Source: a virus
Length of the DNA stretch: 64,000 nt
IMG/VR virus record: IMGVR_UViG_3300006737_000017
Location: 62,001-126,000 of that record
Reading direction: 5' to 3' (one strand)
The position numbers were made by a program, and so were the translations under genes. Of the stretch, positions 31,253 through 40,900 are shown piece by piece (the first letter of the stretch is position 1; every line of letters begins with the position of its first letter). Below the pieces are notes generated by a model. The model did no database searches and was not told where the DNA came from. It worked only from the letters and a program-made list of their open reading frames with translations.

Positions 31253-31690
31253 ATGAGTCATTGGTTATATAAAAATAAAATTCTAGAAGAAGCGCCTGAA
31301 GGCGTATTTGGTTTTGTTTATTTAATTACAAACGATAAAACTGGTAAAATGTATATTGGTAGAAAATACTTTGGCAAAACTAGAAGAGTTAAAAAGAAAG
31401 GAAGTAAAAGAAGAAAAGTCATAAGAAAGGATTCAGATTGGAGAACTTATATAGGCAGTTCCAAAACTTTACAAGAAAGCATTCAAAAAAATAAAAAACA
31501 ATTTAATTTCAAGATATTAGCTTTTGGTAAAACGAAAGGTCAAGTTAATTATATAGAAGAAAATTTACATCATAAATTTCATGTAGCAAACTCAAGCAAG
31601 TTCTATAATGATTGCATAGGACCAAGAAGATTTGCAAGAGTAAATCTAGACAAAGAAACTATAAACGTTATAAATAAAATTGCGTTATAA
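31253..31690 (+). CDS. GIY-YIG endonuclease-like protein
   Basis: A 145-residue protein with the GIY-YIG nuclease signature: GFVYLITNDKTGKMYIGRKYF (the VY and YIG strands, Tyr23 and Tyr34-Gly36), Arg37, a lysine-rich insert, WRTYIGSS, and the IEENLHH helix carrying the likely metal-binding Glu (about 102). Such phage enzymes are homing or processing endonucleases. It lies between a tail gene and the primase, a typical spot for a mobile endonuclease, yet no intron or duplicated flank is visible. The ATG at 31253 is chosen because the upstream ATG at 31235 lies in the previous gene. Confidence 0.8.
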   Translation: MSHWLYKNKILEEAPEGVFGFVYLITNDKTGKMYIGRKYFGKTRRVKKKGSKRRKVIRKDSDWRTYIGSSKTLQESIQKNKKQFNFKILAFGKTKGQVNYIEENLHHKFHVANSSKFYNDCIGPRRFARVNLDKETINVINKIAL

Positions 31691-31724
31691 TTTGGATAAG
31701 TCCAAAAAATTTATTATATTGTAG
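31691..31724 (+). promoter_or_regulatory. Middle-type promoter P9
   Basis: TTTGGATAAGTC (31691-31702), 11 nt, TTATATTGTAG (31714-31724). It is the only such promoter within the tail region and starts the primase/recombination unit; the expected transcript start is at or next to the ATG at 31728. Confidence 0.78.
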
Positions 31725-31727
31725 TAA

Positions 31728-32648
31728 ATGAAAAAATCAAGATTAAAGAGGTTACTAGCAGCTCTACTAGGTAGAGGCTCTGAAAAGAATAAAGGCGATG
31801 TTTGGCACAAATGCCCTTTTTGTAAACACCCAAAAAATAAACTTAGCGTAAACTTAATAAGTGAAAAATGGCACTGCTGGCATTGTAATGCTAAAGGTAG
31901 AAAATTATTTGTACTGCTTAAAAAGCTAAATGCTAATTCAAAACAAATAGAAGAATTAAACGATATACTTGGTGAAAGATCTTTTGCAATTGTAAATAAA
32001 AAAAGAGACGATTATGTTTCCTTGCCATTAGAATTTATTCCTCTATTAAATGGTAATATAAATTCTCCTCATTATAAAAATGCAATACATTATTTGAAAG
32101 GTAGAGGATTAAATAAAATAGACATACTTAGACATAATATAGGCTACGCAGAAAATGGTGAATATAATGGTATGATAATAATACCAAGCTATGACGCAGA
32201 CGGCGTAGTTAATTACTTTGTAAGTAGAGCTTTTTATGAAACAAATTATAAACACAAAAACCCTAATGTTTCAAAAGACGTAGTAGGTTTTGATATGTTA
32301 ATAGATTGGAAAAAAGATATAAATTTAGTTGAAGGAGCTTTTGATGCAATAGCAACTGGTGATAATACAATACCTCTATTCGGTAAAATATTACCAGATA
32401 ATCTAAGTAAAAAGATAATAGAAAATAAAGTTAAAAGGATTAATATAATACTAGATTCTGATGCAAAGAAAGCAGCAATAAAACATTCAGAATATTTTAT
32501 GGGTAATGGTATAGATGTACATCTAATAGATTTACCAGGAAAAGATCCAAGTGAATTAGGAAAAGACGTAGTTAATAGATTGATCAGTGAATCAAAGAAA
32601 TTAACTTTCGGTAAGATAATGGAGTATAAAATTAATGCAGCATGTTAA
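31728..32648 (+). CDS. gp61: DNA primase (zinc-binding plus TOPRIM)
   Basis: A 306-residue bacterial-type primase resembling T4 gp61: an N-terminal zinc-binding domain with CPFC (Cys29, Cys32) and CWHC (Cys50, Cys53), then the core, and a TOPRIM domain with NLVEGAFDAIA (conserved Glu about 201) and IILDSDA (about 243-249). It should make RNA primers for lagging-strand synthesis with the phage helicase, which is not in this window. It has its own middle promoter with essentially no leader and overlaps the recombination gene by 14 nt. The call is strong; the gp61 orthology is inferred. Confidence 0.86.
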   Translation: MKKSRLKRLLAALLGRGSEKNKGDVWHKCPFCKHPKNKLSVNLISEKWHCWHCNAKGRKLFVLLKKLNANSKQIEELNDILGERSFAIVNKKRDDYVSLPLEFIPLLNGNINSPHYKNAIHYLKGRGLNKIDILRHNIGYAENGEYNGMIIIPSYDADGVVNYFVSRAFYETNYKHKNPNVSKDVVGFDMLIDWKKDINLVEGAFDAIATGDNTIPLFGKILPDNLSKKIIENKVKRINIILDSDAKKAAIKHSEYFMGNGIDVHLIDLPGKDPSELGKDVVNRLISESKKLTFGKIMEYKINAAC

Positions 32649-35600
32649 AGTCGATTTTGAAAATGTAAATAAAATTTTACACATTGCAGACGTTCATATA
32701 AGAAATTACCAACGTCACAAAGAATATAGGTCAATATTCAAAGAATTGTATAAAGCTGCAAAGGCTTTACCTAACAATTCTTTGATTTATATTGCGGGAG
32801 ATATAGTACATAACAAAACAGATATATCACCAGAGCTAATAGAGATAACCTCAGAATTTCTAAAGAAACTAGCAGACATAAAACCTACTATACTTATCAA
32901 AGGTAACCATGACACCAATCTAAACAACGATACGAGACTAGATACACTGTCTCCTATAGTTAAGAACTTAAATCATAAAAATTTATTTTACTTAGATAAG
33001 ACCGATGTATACAGAATTGCAGATTGCAACTTTTCTGTATTTGAAATTGCAGATGAGGTAAGCAATTATATTAAAGCAAAAGATATAGATGGAAAAAATA
33101 AAATAGCCTTGTTTCACGGAGCTATAGACTCATCAGCAACTGACGCTGGCTTTAAGGTAGCAAATGAAGAACATAAAATAGATTTATTTGAAGATTACGA
33201 TTTAGTCTTGCTTGGTGATATACACAAAAGACAATTTCTAAATAAAGAAAAAACCATTTGTTATGCTGGTAGTTTGATACAACAAAATTTTGGTGAAGCT
33301 TATGAAAATCATGGCTATATAGTTTGGGATGTTAAAACTAAAAGTTACGAAGAATTTAGTATAAAAAATGAATATGGATATTACACAATCCATATAAAAG
33401 ATGGTATTATAAATCAAGACCTAAGTGATATACCAAAATATCCTAGATTAAGGTTTAAGATTGTAAATACAACTCAAGCACAAATAAAAGAAGTTGTAAA
33501 AGAAATAAGAAAAAAATGCAAAGTTCAAGATGTAATAATAATTAGAGAAGATAAAATAAAAGGTTCATCGGAAAATAAATCTTCTAGAAGAATAACCAAA
33601 GACGTTCGTAATGTAGAGTATCAAAACGAAATGATAGAAGAATACTTGAATAAAAACCACGAAATAGAACCAAGCATATTATCTGAGATAAAGTCTATAA
33701 ATAGAAACTTGAATAATAATTTGTCAGATATAGAAATAGGTAGGGGTATAGATTGGAAACCTGTAAAATTTGAATTTTCAAATATGTTTTCATATGGACC
33801 GGGTAACGTTGTAAACTTTGAAAAGTTAAATGGTTTAATTGGAATATTTGCACAAAATCATATAGGTAAATCTGCTTTATTAGATTCTTTGTCTTTTTGT
33901 TTATTTGATAGATGCAGTAGAGGAAAAAAAGCTGATGACATAATGAATACTCAAAAATCAACTTTTTCTTGTAAGTTGCATTTTAAGATAGAAGAGGTAG
34001 ACTATTATATAGAAAGAACTGCTAAGAGAAGAAGAAATAATACAAAGATTAGAGTTGACGTTGACTTTTGGTATATCGATGAAGGTGGAGAAAGGGTCGA
34101 TTTGAATGGTGAACAAAGAAGAGACACCGACAAAAATATCAGGGGTATAGTTGGAGAATACGAAGATTTTATTTTAACGGCTTTATCTGTACAAGGTAAT
34201 AATACAGGCTTTATAGAAAAAACACAAACAGAAAGAAAAGAGTTGCTTTCTCAATTTTTAGATATAACCGTATTTGAAGAATTATATCAATTAGCAAATG
34301 AAGATATAAAAGAAGTTCAAATACTATTAAAAGATTTTAATAAGACTGATTATGATTCCGAGTTAATAGAAGCAGAAGACCAACTAAAAGATAGTAAAGC
34401 AGAATACAAGCAATCTAGTAAAACTGTTTCTAGAATAAAATCTAATATAAAAGACAAAGACGAAGAGCTTAAAGAATTGTACAAATCTTTGAGAAAAGTT
34501 AAAAAGGATTTAGACATAGTAGACTTAAAGAAGAGAAAAGAAGAACTTGAAGAGGAAGCGGTATTAGACTTAAGTAAACTTAATAAATACAAAGACTATA
34601 CAGAAAAAAATAAAGTTGAGTATAAAAATATTAGTTTAGAACTTTCCAAAATAGATATTGAAAAAGCAAAAGCAAACCAAAAAAACTATTTAGCTGATGA
34701 AAAGGTAATGCAAAAGTTAAATACTAAATTAAAATTGTTAAAGTCTGAAGTTAAAAATGCTAAAGAAAAACTTGATGCAATAGGTACATTCGACCCCAAC
34801 TGTGACTTTTGTAAAAATAATTCTTTTGTAAAAAGTGCAGAAAGAATAAAATTGCAAATAGATCAATGCAAAATTGAATACATAGCTCTAATGAAAGATA
34901 TTTCTAAGTGCAATCAAAAACTAGAATCTTATGGAGAATTTGAAGATTTGATAGATGAGTATGCAAAATTAGAAAAAAAGGTTTCAACTATACAAGTTTA
35001 TCAATCTGAAATAAAAGTTAAGACTGTAACAAGGAAGTCAAATATAAAACGTTGCAAATCTGAAATAAGAGCTATAGATAAAGATATAAAGAAATATTAC
35101 GAAAATGAAGAGGTTATCCTTTTTAATGAAAAAGTCAATAAAGAAATTGCAAAGAAAGAGTTATCTAAAACAAAGTGGGAAGCTGACTTAGAATTAAAGG
35201 AAGAAGACCTAGTTGAAAAACATTCTTCTGTTAGTTTATGGAAAACTAAAATTGAAACTATAAATAATACAATTGAAAAAGCTCATCAATTGGAAATAAA
35301 ATTAAAGTCATATGAATATTACCTAGAAGCAATTCAAAGAGACGGTATACCCTATGAAATAATTTCAGAAGTCCTTCCATATATACAAGACGAAGTTAAC
35401 ACTATACTTTCTCAGATGGTTGACTTTACTATAGAATTTGAAGTAGACGGTAAATCAGTTTTAACCTATATCGTTTACGACAATAAAAAGTGGTCTTTAG
35501 AATTAACTTCTGGTATGGAAAAGTTCATATCTTCTTTAGCAATACGTGTTGCACTAATAAACGTTTCAAATTTACCAAGGCCGAATTTTTTAGCAATAGA

Positions 35601-35778
35601 CGAAGGTTTTGGAACATTAGATTCTGAAAACTTAAGTTCAATGGAAAGCATGTTTAGTTATTTGAAATCGGAGTTTGATTACATAATAATTATTTCTCAT
35701 ATAGAATCTCTAAAAGATGTAACAGATTCTTTAATAGAGATAAATAGGAAAGGCGAATTCTCCAACGTTATTCACTAG
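32635..35778 (+). CDS. gp47-gp46: Fused Mre11-Rad50 recombination nuclease (gp47-gp46)
   Basis: A 1047-residue single chain. Residues 12-250 form an SbcD/Mre11 metallophosphoesterase: HIADVHI (Asp19, His21), IAGDIVHNKT (Asp56), IKGNHD (Asn91-His92-Asp93), LFHGAID and LLGDIHKRQ. Residues about 375-1047 form a Rad50/SbcC ATPase: a Walker A-like AQNHIGKSALLD near 411, coiled-coil arms, a zinc hook CDFC (about 722-725), TSGMEKFISSLAIR near 961 as signature motif, and Walker B NFLAIDEGFGTLD near 983. T4 makes these as separate gp47 and gp46 to resect DNA ends for recombination-dependent replication. No frame break or start occurs at the junction. Confidence 0.9.
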   Translation: MQHVKVDFENVNKILHIADVHIRNYQRHKEYRSIFKELYKAAKALPNNSLIYIAGDIVHNKTDISPELIEITSEFLKKLADIKPTILIKGNHDTNLNNDTRLDTLSPIVKNLNHKNLFYLDKTDVYRIADCNFSVFEIADEVSNYIKAKDIDGKNKIALFHGAIDSSATDAGFKVANEEHKIDLFEDYDLVLLGDIHKRQFLNKEKTICYAGSLIQQNFGEAYENHGYIVWDVKTKSYEEFSIKNEYGYYTIHIKDGIINQDLSDIPKYPRLRFKIVNTTQAQIKEVVKEIRKKCKVQDVIIIREDKIKGSSENKSSRRITKDVRNVEYQNEMIEEYLNKNHEIEPSILSEIKSINRNLNNNLSDIEIGRGIDWKPVKFEFSNMFSYGPGNVVNFEKLNGLIGIFAQNHIGKSALLDSLSFCLFDRCSRGKKADDIMNTQKSTFSCKLHFKIEEVDYYIERTAKRRRNNTKIRVDVDFWYIDEGGERVDLNGEQRRDTDKNIRGIVGEYEDFILTALSVQGNNTGFIEKTQTERKELLSQFLDITVFEELYQLANEDIKEVQILLKDFNKTDYDSELIEAEDQLKDSKAEYKQSSKTVSRIKSNIKDKDEELKELYKSLRKVKKDLDIVDLKKRKEELEEEAVLDLSKLNKYKDYTEKNKVEYKNISLELSKIDIEKAKANQKNYLADEKVMQKLNTKLKLLKSEVKNAKEKLDAIGTFDPNCDFCKNNSFVKSAERIKLQIDQCKIEYIALMKDISKCNQKLESYGEFEDLIDEYAKLEKKVSTIQVYQSEIKVKTVTRKSNIKRCKSEIRAIDKDIKKYYENEEVILFNEKVNKEIAKKELSKTKWEADLELKEEDLVEKHSSVSLWKTKIETINNTIEKAHQLEIKLKSYEYYLEAIQRDGIPYEIISEVLPYIQDEVNTILSQMVDFTIEFEVDGKSVLTYIVYDNKKWSLELTSGMEKFISSLAIRVALINVSNLPRPNFLAIDEGFGTLDSENLSSMESMFSYLKSEFDYIIIISHIESLKDVTDSLIEINRKGEFSNVIH

Positions 35779-35781
35779 CTC

Positions 35782-35791
35782 TATATTTATA
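35782..35791 (+). promoter_or_regulatory. Late-type promoter box (TATATTTATA)
   Basis: One base from GATATTTATA, 44 nt before the structural gene at 35836, restoring late transcription after the replication genes. Confidence 0.55.
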
Positions 35792-35835
35792 TATGAAACA
35801 TTAGATAGACTATTGTTGATATATCGGAGAAACTC

Positions 35836-37947
35836 ATGGGACGAAAAAGAAGTTCAAGAAAATATTTGGCTGAGACACCTGTACTTATAGTAGATAATAA
35901 GTACGAATCTCAGTATTTTCAAGTGTCCGATTTTCCAACACAATTACATGCTGGTAAAAATATGTTTAGACTTAGTGGTAACTCTGATTTACTATTAAGA
36001 GGTAGTATAGTAGAAATAGAAATTATGCCAGAAAATGGCGTAGAACCTATATATCACGAAGTAAACAATTACACAGACAATTCTAATAGAAAATTAATAT
36101 CTATATACGTTTATCCAGAAGATTTAACTGGTCTTGCAACTGTTACTATAAGAGGAACAGCGACTAGAAGACCTGGTGGTAGATTTGTAAGAGGTTCTTT
36201 TCAAGGAAGACCTAATGTAAAGTGGTCAAGAGAAATATATGTTGATCCTTCAAAACCTAATACTACACCTATAGTATTTGGTCATCAACCAAGAATAACA
36301 ATAACAGAAAATGTAAAACCTTATTTAAGCGAATCTTTTTCACAAGATTTAGGTTTTAACACTATAACTGATGCACAAGAATCTTCTACATTTACTTACA
36401 CTCATACGCCAGCTCAAACTTACAATAACGTTGGAGCAACAAGAGGCGGAGGAGGACAAGCAGCAAATAGCGGATATTCTTATAGTACACCACCTCAAAC
36501 AACAATTCAATCTAGTAACTTTCAATTTAGTTCTTCAATGATTGGTGGAACTTTAATGTTTCCAGACCCTTCTTCTGGTAACACGCCTGCTTTACCTAAT
36601 GTCACAATTACAGTTCCAGCATTAAAACAAAATGGTCAACCAAACACTAGAGATTACACTTGTTCTATAGTATCTGTTGTAAATACTACTACTTGCATAG
36701 TTGATAAACCCTATTCATTTGAATATAGTTATACTCAACCTGGTACAACTTCAAGAGGTACACCTGCTGTATCTTCTTTCCCTCAATCTATTTATGCAAC
36801 ACACACAGCTACACAAATGGCAGCTACTGCTTACTCTGCAAGTTGGCAAGGTGAACCAACGCTTTATACAGAAAACAATTACAATCTTGTTTCTTATGCA
36901 AATATAGTTATGGGTAACTTAGCACCAATGGCTGGGGATGTATACAGAGTTAAAACTTGTATGAAATCTCATGGTATGCAAACTTGGGATATACTAGCAG
37001 ACGAGATAGTTGAACAAAGAGAATTGCTTGCAAACCCTTCTAACATTTTTAGATTAGAAAGAACTGGTAGATTTATAAACCAAAGTACAATAGATGATTA
37101 TTGGGCAGCAACATCTACTAAAGCAGGAGGATCAACAGAATTAAAAGCAGACTCTGAAGTTTTAATGGAAGGTATGATTATATCTGGATCTAAAGATTTA
37201 GCTAATGAATCTAATCGTAATAATCAATATGTTAGAGTAAGATGTAAAAAACCAGTTGAGGTTTTTAGAAATTGCGAATATCAAGTGTCTTTCAAAGCAA
37301 GAGCCTTTGCAGAAGTAGATGATGGTTCAGATGTAGGAAGAGAATATATGAAAGTGTTTATGTCTGGGTCTGGAGTTGATTATGATCCAATAGGTTCAGC
37401 GGACTTGGGTAGAAGAATGGACAGTAACGAATTAAGAGCTCCTTATGTAGCACCGGTTTCACTAATTGGCAGACCTTATATGGCTGGACCAAGTATACCT
37501 ATGGCACAAGTTGCAAATATACCAAGATCTAGTACGATTGCAACTGCTACATCAACAACTACTTTGTCAATACCAGACTTTACGGAAAACTCTGCACCAG
37601 CTTATGATAGCGACAATGTAGTTTACACTTTTACAGCAGATCACGACGGTTTTGTAGTTCCAGTGTTTGCAGTTCACTTTGGAAAATGGTTAATAAGCGA
37701 AGTTTCAATAAAAGCTATTTCTGAAGATGGCTTTACACCGAATCATACTATAATAGAAGCAAGAGTACCAGAATATCAAGAGGATGATGTATTAGATTTC
37801 AAATTTGAATTTTTCGATTATAACGGAGTAAGAGCAGATTTAATATTAGTATCTGAAAGTATAGATTTTGCAGGTGGAAATACTTATATAAATGGAGAAG
37901 GATTTTTAGGTGAAGGTATAATATTTGACGGACAGATAGGAGCATAA
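35836..37947 (+). CDS. Large tail/fibre structural protein, unknown
   Basis: A 703-residue beta-rich protein. The N-terminal 130 residues look like an Ig-like adapter (FPTQLHAGKNMFRLSGNSDLLLRGSIVEIEIMPENG..., VTIRGTATRRPGG). The middle is Thr/Ser/Gly-rich and probably flexible, and the C-terminal 250 residues form another compact domain (KPVEVFRNCEYQVSFKARAFAEVD...). It begins the long-fibre cluster with a TCGGAG Shine-Dalgarno sequence, 3 nt before the 1577-residue fibre. It is plausibly the proximal fibre attachment protein. No family recognised. Confidence 0.6.
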   Translation: MGRKRSSRKYLAETPVLIVDNKYESQYFQVSDFPTQLHAGKNMFRLSGNSDLLLRGSIVEIEIMPENGVEPIYHEVNNYTDNSNRKLISIYVYPEDLTGLATVTIRGTATRRPGGRFVRGSFQGRPNVKWSREIYVDPSKPNTTPIVFGHQPRITITENVKPYLSESFSQDLGFNTITDAQESSTFTYTHTPAQTYNNVGATRGGGGQAANSGYSYSTPPQTTIQSSNFQFSSSMIGGTLMFPDPSSGNTPALPNVTITVPALKQNGQPNTRDYTCSIVSVVNTTTCIVDKPYSFEYSYTQPGTTSRGTPAVSSFPQSIYATHTATQMAATAYSASWQGEPTLYTENNYNLVSYANIVMGNLAPMAGDVYRVKTCMKSHGMQTWDILADEIVEQRELLANPSNIFRLERTGRFINQSTIDDYWAATSTKAGGSTELKADSEVLMEGMIISGSKDLANESNRNNQYVRVRCKKPVEVFRNCEYQVSFKARAFAEVDDGSDVGREYMKVFMSGSGVDYDPIGSADLGRRMDSNELRAPYVAPVSLIGRPYMAGPSIPMAQVANIPRSSTIATATSTTTLSIPDFTENSAPAYDSDNVVYTFTADHDGFVVPVFAVHFGKWLISEVSIKAISEDGFTPNHTIIEARVPEYQEDDVLDFKFEFFDYNGVRADLILVSESIDFAGGNTYINGEGFLGEGIIFDGQIGA

Positions 37948-37950
37948 AAA

Positions 37951-40900
37951 ATGGCAAATTTAAGAACATTAAATTATCAAGGATTCAAAGCTGCAAGTTC
38001 TTCTTTAGGAACTTCTGGTTGGATGTTCTGGTCTGGCTCCAAAACCTTAACCGGATCGGGGGGAGCACCGGACACAGATTACGACGGTATAGGTTTAGAA
38101 GCAGTATTACATTCAGAAAGTTATTTTAGATACTCTGCATCTTCTGCTGGTTCAGGTTTAGATATTAGAACCGATACGTTTTTCTTAGGAAGTAGTGATG
38201 CTTTCTTATCTGGTTCTGGAGATGGTAAGATTGCTATATCATCTTCTAATTTCGAATTGTCAAATACTGGTAATGTAACAATGCAAGGGTCTATTACGGC
38301 TACGGCTGGTGGTACACTTGGGGGATGGGTAATAGGAACAGACATTCTATCAGCTTCTGCAGGAACCTTTGAATTAGATTCTGATGGACCTTTTCATATT
38401 TCATCTTCTGGTTTTCAAGTAGATACTGCTGGAGCAATAACAGCAAGTGCTGGAAAAATTGGTGGATGGATAATTTCTGATAAAACTTTAAGTGCACCTA
38501 ATGATAATATAGCTTCAGAAGCTGGTATATTTTTAGAAGCAGATGCCCACCCAAGAATTAGAATAAATCGTACTAGCTCGCCATCTGATAACTATATAAA
38601 TCTATTTTTTAGTGCTGATTCGAATTGGGGAATAGAAGGTAAGGAAGATGGTAATAGAGTATTTGGATTAGGTAACCCTAACAACACTGGAAATACAATT
38701 GCAGGCTGGGCATTTGATAATGCAAAATTAACATCTGGTCCATTAATGATAAATTCTGCTAATGCTTATATATCTTCATCTGCTGGAGATGGTTGGTTAA
38801 TATCTTCATCAGCAGACCCAGCTGACGAAGCAGGCTTTATTTCAAGTTCATTATTTAAGGTAAGATCTTCTGGACAGATGACAGCTTCTGCTGCAAACAT
38901 TGAAGGAAAGATAACTGCTAATGAAGGAGAGATAGCTGGATGGGCAATAGAGACTGGTAAATTGCATTCTGGACCATTAGAATTAAATTCTACAAATGGG
39001 TATATATCTTCCTCTGCTGGTAGCAAATGGATGATATCTTCATCAGCAGAAACTTCTGATCCTACTGGTTTTATAAGCTCATCTCAATTCAAAGTTTCTG
39101 CAGATGGTAGAATGTCAGCATCAGCTGGTAAAATTGCAAGTTGGAATATAAATGGAGACGACCTTGCATCAATTGGAGAACACATAGAACTAAAAGGAGA
39201 TGCATCTCCTGAAATTATAGTAACAGGTCCGAGTAATCAACATAAAGTTAGAATGTACTATACGGATGATGCTAATTATGGTATCCAAGCAAATTCTGGT
39301 TCAGCTACAAAAGTATTCCAATTAGGATCTACTAATCAAATTGCAGGATGGGATTTTACTAATGAAAAGCTGCAAGGTGGAGTAATGATAATTAAAAAAG
39401 ATGGAACCATAGAATCAGATGGTTTTGCATCTAACGTTCCGGGAACTGGTTTTAGATTAACAGCTGCATCGGGAGGTTTCCTTGAAGTAGAAAACGCAAG
39501 AATTAGAGGGACACTTTCAACAGCTGTATTTGAAAAAGAAGCAGTAACTGCAGTAGGAGGTCAATTATATGTTGCAAATTCTACAACATTAACTGGGTCT
39601 GTATTTCCAACAACATTGCAACCTTCCGGGTATACTTCTTCAGAGTATCCTCCTAATGAAACAACAATGTCAGTAGTTAATGTTACTGGTTTTGCAAATG
39701 GTGAAATACTATCAGCAAAGAAAATGAATAGTACAGGTTTTGCAACTGAATATATGAAAGTAATTTCATCTTCTAGATACGGGGATGCAGAAAACGATTT
39801 AACTGGTGCTATATATGTAGAAAGAGGATTAGGTACTTCATTTGCAGGAACATCTGGTTCACTTGGAGATAGTGGTTCATCTGCTCAAAGTTATTCAGGT
39901 TCACAAGTAATAGTTTCTACTGGTAAACTTGGAACTGGTTATATTAGATTAAACGCAAACCCTAATGATCCCTATACACCATACATAGACATAGTAGAAA
40001 GAACGGGTTCTGATGTTTATGATGTAGATCTAAAAGCAAGGCTTGGAGATTTATCTGGTGTTACCGATTCTAAATTTAGCGATGGCGTAAGCGGTTATGG
40101 TTTATATACACAGAATGGATATTTTTCTGGTAAAATAGAAGTAGCAAGTTTACCGGCTTTACCTACTACCACACCATCTTATCATTACGATTTTAACGTA
40201 GGAGCAGGAACAATAGTATATAACACAGTAGGACAAGACTTAAACGATATTAGTGGTTCTATTGTAAACGCAAATGAATGTTGGGTATCTGGAAGTGGAA
40301 ACTTTATAACTGGTGGTACATCTATAAATTTTGAATCTGGTAAAAGTACTCGTATAGAAATAGAAGATAGAGAATGGTATTATCCTGGTGGTTCAACGAC
40401 TCCGCTACACTCTGCAAGTATATCTGTTTGGGTAAAACCTGAAAATGTTGCACATACTCAACCTCAAATAGTATGGGAAGCTGGAGGAGGATCAAATGGA
40501 GACGCTTTATATATTTCAGGTAGCCATATCTGGTGGACAGCTTGGGAGGGCTCTTCAAATAATTATGACACATTAAAAGTTTCTGCATCTATAGAATCTA
40601 GCGTTTGGACTCACGTTGCAGCATCACGATATCATGGTACTGCAAGTATTTATATAAACGGAGTACATCAAGCAACTGAAACAGGCCACCCGGATATAGA
40701 CAGTGGCGGTATAGTTTACTCGGGTTTTAGTGGTATTGGAGCATCTCATAATGATAGTGCAATAATAACTTCTAGCTTTAGACAAACATCAGGAGTTGTT
40801 TCTGGTGATGGGATATACTGTTATACTGGATCTATCGATGAGCTTAGAGTTTTTGGCCATTACAAATTAACAGACAATGAAATCTCTGCTTTATACCAAT

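Noticed and set aside
31253-31690. Homing intron or intein around the GIY-YIG gene.
   Set aside because: Flanking genes are complete at both ends and no intron core or split exon is visible, so it is treated as a free-standing gene.
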